This document shows positions 33,748-42,400 of a stretch of DNA of 64,000 bases, piece by piece. The stretch covers positions 28,394-92,393 of the forward strand of contig CAZMEX010000007.1 in the NCBI GenBank assembly GCA_964565415.1. Direction: 5' to 3'. The DNA comes from JAIOSM01 sp964565415 (GTDB lineage: Bacteria > Desulfobacterota > Desulfobacteria > Desulfobacterales > Desulfobacteraceae). Position 1 is the stretch's first letter. Each line of letters begins with the position of its first letter. A model generated the notes under the pieces. That model had not been told where the DNA came from and searched no databases. It saw only the letters and a program-made list of their open reading frames with translations. Both the position numbers and the translations under genes were made by a program.

Positions 33748-35328
33748 TTGAATTACTCAGGATATGCAGCAATCCATGCTCAAAATAATCCGGACAAAGT
33801 GTGTTTGATTGAAAGAACACCTGAAAAAAAACAACGAAGGACTTTTACCTGGAAAGAGTTTAATGATGAGATTAACAGATTTTCAAATTATCTATCAAAG
33901 GAGCTGGATGTAAAACATGGTGATTATGTAATGCATCTGCAAAATGACTCCCTTGACTGGCTGGTCACCTATTTTGCAATAATACGCCTTGGTGCAATTG
34001 TGGTTCCATTGAATTTTCGTTTTGAATCTTCAGATATTTTATATGCAGCAGAAGTTTGTGATCCAAAGGTTTTTGTAATTGGCTCTGAGTTTATTAAAGT
34101 TGTTCAGGGTGCACAAAAAGATCTGACAACAGTTAAGAACTATATTTGTGTTGGCGATGAAGTGCCAGACAAAATGATAGACTATAAAACTATCAAAGCC
34201 TATGAAGATACTTCCGATGCTCTTGCAAGTGTAGACAGGGATCATAATCTTGCAATGATGTTTACTTCAGGAACTACTGGCAAACCAAAACCTGTTCTTC
34301 ATACTCATTTTTCCGTGAACAGCACAGCAGTGGGAAATGGAATGACATACTCTGTTCAAAAAGATGATAATTATCTTATCTTTTTACCACTTTATCATTC
34401 AGGAACAATGTTTCTGTATGCTCCTTTTTATGCACTGGGAGCAACCGGTACTATTATAAGGGGATTTAAAGATCCAAAATGGATTATTGAAGCCATTGAT
34501 GAAGATAAATGCACTGATATGCTCTTTGTTGTTCCCATCGGTATTGCGGTTCTTAATGCCATTGAAAAAGGTGATATAAAAATATCAGATTATGATCTCT
34601 CTTCATGGAAATACATGGAGATAGGAGCACAGCCTGTTCCCTTTGATATTATGAAAATGCTTGTGGATAAATTGCCATGCAAAGTTTCAAATATATATGG
34701 CATAACTGAAGGCGGTGGTGGAGGAACCTTTAACCTGTTTCCTGAAGATACTTTAAGAAAACCTGGGTCAATAGGCAAACCTACATTTGGTGTTGAAGCT
34801 AAAATTGTAGATGAATCAGGCAAAGACCTGCCCAAAGGGAATGTGGGTGAGTTGGTTTTTAAAACACCACGGCAGATGAAAGAGTATTATAATAATCCTG
34901 AAAAAACTAAAGAAACCATAAAAGACGGCTGGCTTTTTACAGGGGATCTATTGCGACAGGATGATGAGGGGTACTATTATGTTGTTGACCGCATGAAAGA
35001 TATGGTTACAAGCGGAGGTGAAAACATCTTTCCCGTTGAGATAGAAGATGCTCTCATGAACCATCCTGACATTGATGATGTTGCATGTATTGGTTATCCT
35101 GATGAAAGACTTGTGGAAATCGTTTTGGCGGTTGTCCAGCTGAAAGAGGGCAAAACAATGACAGAAGAGGAGGTTATTGAATTTGCAAAATCAGAACTTG
35201 CTCTTTATAAAGTCCCAAGAAAAGTAAAATTTGATACCATTCCAAGGAACCCAACTGGAAAACTTCAAAAACCAGAATTACGATTAAAATACACAGGCAG
35301 AAAAGAGGCATTTCAAAAACTTGATTAA
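33748..35328 (+). CDS. AMP-forming acyl-CoA synthetase
   Basis: ANL-superfamily ligase that makes an acyl-AMP and then an acyl-CoA. The P-loop is FTSGTTGKPKPVLHTH (about residues 172-187), the middle motif is NIYGITEGGGGG, the hinge region is DRMKDMVTSGGENIFPVE, and the catalytic lysine is in NPTGKLQKPEL near the C-terminus. It is 526 residues long. The start is TTG at 33748, supported by a strong AAGGAGGG five bases upstream. It ends the operon before a hairpin terminator. The substrate may be acetoacetate released by the BKACE enzyme, or an aryl acid; sequence alone does not decide. Confidence 0.85.
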   Translation: MNYSGYAAIHAQNNPDKVCLIERTPEKKQRRTFTWKEFNDEINRFSNYLSKELDVKHGDYVMHLQNDSLDWLVTYFAIIRLGAIVVPLNFRFESSDILYAAEVCDPKVFVIGSEFIKVVQGAQKDLTTVKNYICVGDEVPDKMIDYKTIKAYEDTSDALASVDRDHNLAMMFTSGTTGKPKPVLHTHFSVNSTAVGNGMTYSVQKDDNYLIFLPLYHSGTMFLYAPFYALGATGTIIRGFKDPKWIIEAIDEDKCTDMLFVVPIGIAVLNAIEKGDIKISDYDLSSWKYMEIGAQPVPFDIMKMLVDKLPCKVSNIYGITEGGGGGTFNLFPEDTLRKPGSIGKPTFGVEAKIVDESGKDLPKGNVGELVFKTPRQMKEYYNNPEKTKETIKDGWLFTGDLLRQDDEGYYYVVDRMKDMVTSGGENIFPVEIEDALMNHPDIDDVACIGYPDERLVEIVLAVVQLKEGKTMTEEEVIEFAKSELALYKVPRKVKFDTIPRNPTGKLQKPELRLKYTGRKEAFQKLD

Positions 35329-35348
35329 ATTGAAGTTTAAAACAACTC

Positions 35349-35376
35349 TCCTGGTGCTGAAACATCAGCACCAGGA
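35349..35376. terminator. Hairpin terminator between convergent genes
   Basis: A perfect 12-base stem (TCCTGGTGCTGA with its complement) closes on a four-base AACA loop between the acyl-CoA synthetase stop and the converging DUF4126 gene. On the minus strand the hairpin is followed by GAGTTGTTTT; on the plus strand only A residues follow, so it may work better for the leftward gene. Confidence 0.7.
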
Positions 35377-35419
35377 AAAAATCAGGAAAATTCCAGCAGC
35401 ATAAGAAAGATCAGTTATT

Positions 35420-36052
35420 TTAACTGTTTTTCTCGTTTAAGTCAGGTTTTTTGTTAAAAATCCTGCCCAGAAACCCAAAGATTTTCTTTATGCCACTCCA
35501 TAACTTTGGTAAAAACCATATCATTAATAAAATGAAGAGAATCAAAATTGCTATAAACACCCATGGGTGAATCAAAGCTGCCCATACACCGGTAATAACT
35601 GCTATATCCTCAAGAAATGAAACAGTCCAGTTGGTTACCGGCTCAGGAGATGTATTAATCAACAGGCGGGAGCCGGATTTTGTTGCATGGGTACTGGCGG
35701 CAAGTCCTCCTCCGATAATACCTGCTGCAATGGCAAAAGCCGGGTTGATATCCCCCACAGCACCTGCAGCAAGCACAGCACCTGCCGGGATTCTAATAAA
35801 AGTATGTAAAGTATCCCAGCCAGTATCAACTCCTGGAATTTTATCTGCAAAGAATTCAACACAATACATCAATCCTGCAGCACCCATAACCAGAGGGTCC
35901 ATTAAGATTTCCAGACCTTGGGGCAGGACTATATTTCCATTTATGCCCATAAATCCCAAAACTAGAATAGTGGCATATAAATTAATACCACAACCCCATG
36001 CTGCTCCCATTGTCATTGAAATAGTTTCTATTACTTTGTTTAGATCATCCAT
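35420..36052 (-). CDS. DUF4126 family membrane protein
   Basis: Integral membrane protein of unknown function. Hydrophobic segments lie near residues 18-40, 50-68, 85-105, 105-125 (glycine/alanine rich) and 160-185. The FADKIPGVDTGWDTLHTFIRIPAGA block (residues about 68-92; key residues Asp-Lys-Ile-Pro and Asp-Thr) and the ASTHATKSGSRL segment are diagnostic for the DUF4126 family. A lysine-rich tail follows the last helix. It is 210 residues long. The gene lies 14 bases downstream of the AsmA gene on the same strand, so they probably form an operon. Confidence 0.8.
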   Translation of the reverse strand: MDDLNKVIETISMTMGAAWGCGINLYATILVLGFMGINGNIVLPQGLEILMDPLVMGAAGLMYCVEFFADKIPGVDTGWDTLHTFIRIPAGAVLAAGAVGDINPAFAIAAGIIGGGLAASTHATKSGSRLLINTSPEPVTNWTVSFLEDIAVITGVWAALIHPWVFIAILILFILLMIWFLPKLWSGIKKIFGFLGRIFNKKPDLNEKNS

Positions 36053-36066
36053 AATATCAGTTATTC

Positions 36067-38106
36067 CTAATCAGTTAAAATATTCAGCAGATTGTTAACA
36101 TCAATTTGTTTTTTCATATCTTCTTTAACAGATTTCCCTGCAGTGTTGGGCACATTATCTTTAAGCAATCCCTTTGTTAATGCTTTGACATCCTTTGAAA
36201 GATCTTTGGTGATCATGCTTTTTAAGTCAGGTCGAAATTTAGGGGAGGAAAAAGTACCTGTTATCAAAACAGGCACCATAATACCTGATCTCTGTTTGGT
36301 ATCACCTTGACCCTTTAAGGTTGCAACAAAATTGGGTACAACTTTTAAATCAAGCTCCTCATTTACAAGGTTTGCTTTTCCTTTCATAGTGACCCGGATC
36401 AAAGGTGATATAAGACTGGTTTTCTCTGTATAAATAAGACCGTTTTTTGCAGAAAAAGGAATTGTTAATTTTGCAAAATCAGTTCTTGGTTTTTCCCCGG
36501 ATTTTGCCTCCAGTCCTGATTTTATTTTTATGTTTTGCACTAAATTTGTAAGATCAATACCGATAATAGCTCCATCAGTAAACAACAGCTCTCCTCCACC
36601 GTTCAATGTCTGTTTGATCATGTCAGGTTCCTCCCCTGTCATGGCAAGTTTAATTCTTGCTTTTAGACTACCTGCAATTAATTCTTTTTCCATGGTATCT
36701 TTTAATAAAGGTTCTGCCTGAATATTGTTTGCATTAATTGTTAGTTTTGTCCTTGGGGTATTCTTGTTGACATTGGTCACAAGCTTGGATTTAATACTAC
36801 CCTGGTAAAGGTCAAGATCTAAAGGGTTTATGGTGATAATACCATTTTTTGCCAGAATATGGATATCAACATTTTCAATAGTTGCTCCATGGGCTTTTAG
36901 TTTTCCAACCTCTATCTTTCCATCAAGAATCAGTTTTCTTAAAGGACCATAATCTGTTTTTTTCCGGGAAGAATCTGAAGTTGTTGTTTTTTCAGGAGAG
37001 CTGGCAACCTGCTTTGATGTTTTTCCATCTTTTTGAGAATCAGGCAGATACCGGTCAAGATCAATTTGATCCAATTTAAGATTAAATTTTAAATCAGGTT
37101 TTACAAATTCCTTTGCAATAGCTGAAAAAATTATTTTTGAGTCATCAAGCCCAAGGACTCCTTCAGATATGCTTATACTGTTTGAATTACCCTTTATATG
37201 GGTCTTTAAGGAAACTTTTTCCAGGGTATCTGGATCCTTTGTCTTCAGAGGAAAATCAATATTCATAGCAGCAAACAGACGTTTGAGTGAAAATTGCGAT
37301 GCCTTGAGATCAAGATCAATAGTTGGGTTTTTTAGAGGATCAATAAAGTTACCATCTATTTTTATTTCAAGCTCTTCCAATGCTTTTAATATAAAATCAA
37401 GTGCAATATTGTCTTTTCCAGGTTCTTTTCCAATCGGACCTAGTTTTCCTTTAAGAGAAACAGGTTTCCCATCAATATCAGCATCCAGTGAAACTCCTAT
37501 GGGTTTTTCAAAACTGATATCCTTTAGATTCAAGTTCAGGTTAGATATCTGTTTTTTTAAGCCTGTTCCATGGTCAACATATGTTAACTGGCAGTTTGTA
37601 ATGGACAGGTTATTCACAAGCAATGCCTTGATGGGCATGGTTTGATCCTTTGATGATTTTTCTTTTTCTCTGGTTTTATCAGTTTTTTCTTGTTTTTGTT
37701 CTTTTTTACCAATTCCCTGCCAGTTGGCAGTACCGGCTTTTGTTTTTTCTATATAAATTATCGGGTTATCCATAACAAATCTTTTAATCTCGATTTTTTT
37801 TGACAACAATGGCATAACCTTGAGTCTTACCTCAAATTCCTTCACTGATACCATGTCTTTTTTATCAAAACCTGCACCACTGCCAAGATGGAGATCAGTT
37901 AGTTTTAAGCCTACCCATGGGAAAATAGAAATATCAATTTCATCGCCAAGGGTAAAAGAGCGACCAGTTGCATTGGAAACTTTTTGTTCAATCAATGGTT
38001 TATATTTTTGAACATCGATAAATTGAGGAATGATAATTATCGCTGCAATGAGTACAACAAAACAAATACCACCTGTTATTAACAACCATTTGAGGAATTT
38101 TTTCAT
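36067..38106 (-). CDS. AsmA family protein
   Basis: Bacterial AsmA-type bridge-like protein proposed to carry or organise lipids between the inner and outer membranes. An N-terminal membrane helix (about residues 8-29) precedes the AsmA N-domain with ISIFPWVGLKLTDLHLG. The middle has low-complexity charged linkers (residues about 133-153 and 365-385), and the C-terminal domain carries LNGGGELLFTDGAIIGIDL, the most conserved AsmA block, near residue 515. At 679 residues it matches AsmA/YhjG-size proteins. It sits upstream of the DUF4126 gene. Function is inferred from the family. Confidence 0.85.
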   Translation of the reverse strand: MKKFLKWLLITGGICFVVLIAAIIIIPQFIDVQKYKPLIEQKVSNATGRSFTLGDEIDISIFPWVGLKLTDLHLGSGAGFDKKDMVSVKEFEVRLKVMPLLSKKIEIKRFVMDNPIIYIEKTKAGTANWQGIGKKEQKQEKTDKTREKEKSSKDQTMPIKALLVNNLSITNCQLTYVDHGTGLKKQISNLNLNLKDISFEKPIGVSLDADIDGKPVSLKGKLGPIGKEPGKDNIALDFILKALEELEIKIDGNFIDPLKNPTIDLDLKASQFSLKRLFAAMNIDFPLKTKDPDTLEKVSLKTHIKGNSNSISISEGVLGLDDSKIIFSAIAKEFVKPDLKFNLKLDQIDLDRYLPDSQKDGKTSKQVASSPEKTTTSDSSRKKTDYGPLRKLILDGKIEVGKLKAHGATIENVDIHILAKNGIITINPLDLDLYQGSIKSKLVTNVNKNTPRTKLTINANNIQAEPLLKDTMEKELIAGSLKARIKLAMTGEEPDMIKQTLNGGGELLFTDGAIIGIDLTNLVQNIKIKSGLEAKSGEKPRTDFAKLTIPFSAKNGLIYTEKTSLISPLIRVTMKGKANLVNEELDLKVVPNFVATLKGQGDTKQRSGIMVPVLITGTFSSPKFRPDLKSMITKDLSKDVKALTKGLLKDNVPNTAGKSVKEDMKKQIDVNNLLNILTD

Positions 38107-38172
38107 GGGTTTGCTCCAAATTTTCTGTTTATTTTATAAATATCAAATATACTATCATGTTAGCCGACTAAT

Positions 38173-38607
38173 TTATTTAATAAAACCTGCAGGGTACTCT
38201 TTTGTCTCTCCATTAATAGTCAGTATTGTCCAATTTCCATTATCTTCCCTGGCTGCGACAAGACAATCTATACGAGTATCATTGTTTAAAGTAATATAAC
38301 ACTCCCCTGATTCATTCAATGTATTTACCAGAACAAATTTTTTATTTATAGATATCTGTTTAAATTTCTCACTGCCTTTTTCAATGGCAATAATTTTATC
38401 ATATTCAACTTTATCAACTTTTTTGATTTCATCTCGTAAATCATTAATCTGTCTTTTCTGGTTAGCAATCTTTTTAATGGTGATTTCCATCTCTTCCTTA
38501 TTCTCAGGAGGGATTGAAAGTAAAATCTGTTTATGCAGCTCCATATCATTTTCAATAAAATTAATTTTCTGTAACAATGTTTTTATCTCAGATCCACCCA
38601 TAGCCAT
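38173..38607 (-). CDS. Hypothetical coiled-coil protein
   Basis: I do not recognise this protein. Residues about 10-75 are rich in Glu, Lys, Ile and Leu in a heptad-like pattern (the stretch after IKTLLQKINFIENDM through LRDEIKKVDKVEYDKI), predicted to be coiled coil. The C-terminal 60 residues look beta-rich (CYITLNNDTRIDCLVAARE). No signal peptide or enzyme motif is seen. The ATG at 38607 and a GTG two codons earlier are both possible starts, with no clear Shine-Dalgarno. It lies between the AsmA gene and a divergent response-regulator gene. Confidence 0.5.
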   Translation of the reverse strand: MAMGGSEIKTLLQKINFIENDMELHKQILLSIPPENKEEMEITIKKIANQKRQINDLRDEIKKVDKVEYDKIIAIEKGSEKFKQISINKKFVLVNTLNESGECYITLNNDTRIDCLVAAREDNGNWTILTINGETKEYPAGFIK

Positions 38608-38735
38608 CCCCACACTGAAAATATTTTTAAGAATTTTTTGAAATATTCAATCATTGGAATATAATATTCATTTTATCGTTGTTTGTCAAAATCAAACTTC
38701 CAATCAAACATTCCGGCAATTTTCTATATATTGCT

Positions 38736-38764
38736 TTGACTTAAAATTTTGCATAAAGTATATT
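38736..38764 (+). promoter_or_regulatory. Sigma70-like promoter of the response-regulator gene
   Basis: TTGACT (38736-38741) and TATATT (38759-38764) are each 5 of 6 matches to consensus and are separated by exactly 17 bases on the plus strand, about 98 bases upstream of the ATG. This is one of the best promoter matches in the window. Confidence 0.55.
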
Positions 38765-38861
38765 GTTGCATGTGATGTCTACGGGGTTAATGTGATGACT
38801 GCTCTGTGAGTGTTGCGCTGCTTATAACCGTTGTTTTCTTTTTTTTGAGGAGAGATTGATT

Positions 38862-39371
38862 ATGGCTGATTCTAAATCCTATCTTAAAGATAAATATATT
38901 CTTGTTGTAGATGATGAGATTGATATCCTTGAGACCATAGAAGAGATGCTTGACAATGCAAAGATTGATCTTGCAACAAATTACAAATCTGCTTCGGAAA
39001 AAATACAAAACAACCAATATGATCTTGCAATATTGGATATAATGGGTGTTGATGGTATGCAATTACTTGAGGAAGCAGTGCAAAGAGATATTCCTGCTGT
39101 TATGCTTACTGCCCATGCCATGAATACTGAATCTCTCCAGGAATCAATCCGTAAAGGCGCACTCTCCTATATTCCCAAGGACTCACTTGCTGACCTTGAA
39201 ATCATACTGGGAGATCTTCTCAAGGCAGCTGAAGAGGGCAATCCTCCCTGGAAAATGCTTTTTGACATGGTTGGTCCTGCTTTTAATCGCAAATTTGGTG
39301 CCCACTGGAAAGAAGAAGATAAAGAATTCTGGGCTAAATTTGAAAATTCCCATAAGCATGATAAAAAGTGA
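38862..39371 (+). CDS. Orphan response regulator with receiver domain and short C-terminal extension
   Basis: Phospho-accepting receiver domain: acidic pair in VVDDEID (about residues 13-19), phospho-Asp in LAILDIMGVDG, the switch Thr in MLTAHAM, and the conserved Lys in YIPKDS. A roughly 50-residue C-terminal extension follows (PPWKMLFDMVGPAFNRKFGAHWK), with no DNA-binding domain, so it is likely to signal through protein contact. I chose the ATG at 38862 because GAGGAGAG lies eight bases upstream; a TTG two codons earlier is less likely. No histidine kinase gene is adjacent. Confidence 0.82.
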   Translation: MADSKSYLKDKYILVVDDEIDILETIEEMLDNAKIDLATNYKSASEKIQNNQYDLAILDIMGVDGMQLLEEAVQRDIPAVMLTAHAMNTESLQESIRKGALSYIPKDSLADLEIILGDLLKAAEEGNPPWKMLFDMVGPAFNRKFGAHWKEEDKEFWAKFENSHKHDKK

Positions 39372-39412
39372 GCTGTTTTTTTGGTTTTTCAGATTCGTTC
39401 AAGAAAACATAA

Positions 39413-42400
39413 TTATTTCTCAGCTTTTTCCTGTGTTACTTTTTTTATCAATTTTAAACCTTTATTATTTATAAGGGTCATGCTGAAGTTCTGCATTTCA
39501 TATATGCAGATTCCATCAACGGATAAAGCACCATCTGCTGTTATTTTTGGTTGATCATCATCTGTGATATCTTTTATGTGCGCACAAATTTCAATCTGTT
39601 TATTTGAGGGGATAATCTGCCCTCTGTATTTCCATTCATGGGTTGTGTTAAGGGTCTCTTCAATTTTGAAATCTTCGTAGGAGAGCTCGTATTGCTGCAA
39701 TATGTAAAATTTTATCAATTGTATAAAGGATTCAACTCCCAGGGAACCAGGGCAGACTGGATCCTGAAAAAAGTGAGCCTTAAAAAACCACTCATCAGGA
39801 TCTACTATTTTTTTTGCCTTGATATACCCTCTGTTATAAAGTCCGCCCTGGAGAGAAAATTGTTCGATTTTATCAATCATGAGTAAGGCTGTTGACGGCA
39901 TTAGAGAGGTTTTGTCAATATTTGAATCATCAGGTGTTACAGGGGCACGATTTTTAAATATTGTCTCTTTGGAAGTATCAAGAAGAGCAGTATTGCACTC
40001 ATATATGTGGAATTTATTCTGTTTGAGTCCAATTTGATTTGCAAGGGATTTGCCTGTAAAAAAACCAAAATTTGTTGAGCCTTTATATAGAAGGTTATTC
40101 TCTTTTAAGACCTCGATATCAAAATCTTGTATTATCATGCCTCCACCCTTTGACACATCAGTCAATTTTGAACGCATTGTAATTGTTCCAATGTCCCTTG
40201 AAATACTTTTAAAAATCTGGGCTTTCCCACCAAGGTTTCTAAAATAGAGCCTGTCGCTGCTGGTCAATGCTGAGCCTGCCCATGCGGCAAGCCATCCGCA
40301 AGGTTGAAGAGCAATTTCCAAAAGAATGCAAAAGGGAATTGTATCGGAGTGGTTGGCATTAAAATACCATCCATGTTTTGGAACATCGAACTCAGCTTCA
40401 ATCCAGCCACCAGCCTTCATTTCCCACTGGGTGTGATCAATTTTTGTCACTCTGTCCATGAAAAAATATGGTGGGCGTGGCAATCTTGCCATTTGACGTT
40501 CATTATCAAAGATTTTATATTTTTCACCAAAGGCTTCAGACGGGTTGCCCTGGGCAAATGCAAGTATCTTATCCTTTGAAATAAGCTCTCTGCTTTTTTT
40601 GAATTTTTTCAGGAGAGATGGATCATTCACAGCCTCAAAACCTGTGATGCTTGCAATGATTTGATCATTGGAATCAAGGAATATAAAATAGCCCTTGATT
40701 TTATGCTCACTTGTTTCGTTCACTGTGAAGCGAATTCTCACATCGCCCTTAACCTTTTCAAACGAATTATACAGTCTGAAGTTTGTTATATATGAGGGCA
40801 GACACACCTGTTTTTTATTTTCATAGGTCCAGAGTATTGCTGCTTGAAAAGCTGCATCAAGCAGCATGGGATCAAATATCCATCTGGGGGAAAAAGGGTT
40901 TTTAAACCATTGATCAGGTGCAGGTGCTTTTGAACAAGTCACTTCAATGCCTTTTGTGGAACAACCAGCTATGGATTTGATGGCATGGAGGTCTTTGCCG
41001 TGGAAAAGAACAGATTTATATATTTCATTAACACTTAAAGGGTAGGGTGCAAGGTCAAGTGAAGAATATGCCGATAGAGCAGGCGGTTTTGACAAGCTGT
41101 TTTTTAAATGAATTGTACCGGCAGAATTTAAAAAAGTATTTTCTCCATCTTTTTTTGAAAAAACGCTTGTTTCAGTTTCAAACCTCTGCTCGATTTTTTT
41201 ACATTTTGCTGTTTTTACACGGACACTGACTGATTGGTTCTCAAAGCTGATTCCTTTTAAAAGCCGCATTTGATCAATGCCGGAAAAAATGAGTCCCGGG
41301 TTGTTTTTTTCTGCTGCATGGGCCAGCCACTCCATGTGGATGGCAAATGGTACAACCTTTCTATTATCAATCTTATGTGATTGCAGGATTTTGGCTGACA
41401 GGTTGTTAAGATTTTGGCTAAAAGCTTGAGTAAGAGAAGGTTTTGGCTGTTCTTCTTTTTCAAAGAGGCTTGCACCTATTATAATTTCAACACTGCTTTG
41501 GTTTTTTAATCCCATCTCTGCGATTAGTTGGACAGCACCAGCCTTTATATCAATTAAATCGATTTTTCTTCTTTTGAACTCTTTTTTTAGAGAGTCATTA
41601 ACCATGCCTCCATTCCAGGGTCCCCAGTTCATTGCAAGATATTTGCATTCCGGATTTTCCAAGGAGAGTTTTAACAAGGTTTTATTTAAAACTTCATTTG
41701 CCATGGCATAGTCAGATTGTCCAACATTTCCAGTCCTTGCTGCAATGGATGAAAATCCTATAAAATATTTTAGTTTGTCCCTGGCAGCTGCTGAGACAAG
41801 AGAATTTAACCCTGCAACCTTTGTATCAAAAACTTTTGAAAATTTCTCATAATTTTTTTCAATAATAAGCTTGTCTTCAAGTATGCCCGCACCATGGATT
41901 ATTCCGGTAATATCTCCATGTTTTTCTCTTATTGCATGGAATATGTCATTAACCTGCTCTTTTTTCTGTATGTCGCAGGAGAAGTATTCAACAATCAATT
42001 GTGGAGAATTTGGGGGGGCTGCATTTTTAATCTTTTCAATGTTCTCTTTGATTTCACGATTGGACATCAATGCTTTATAAGCAGTTTCAAGCTCAACAGG
42101 TTTTGGTGCTTTATCTTTAAATTGATTTTTCAGGACAGCTTTTTTTATTTCTGGTTCAGATGAGATTCCTTGCAGCCATGCAGGTTCTGTCCCGGGCTTA
42201 TCTGATCTTCCCATAAGCATGATTTTAGGAGAAAAAGATCTGGCAAGCTCAATTGCACATGCTGCTGTAACTCCTTTTGCTCCCCCTGTAATCACAAAAA
42301 GATCATCTTTAGTGATATCAGGTTTATTAAAGTCTATGATGTTTTCAACTTTAAGTTTTGGGATGTGGCAAAAACCATCCAAAATTCCTATTTCAACTGC

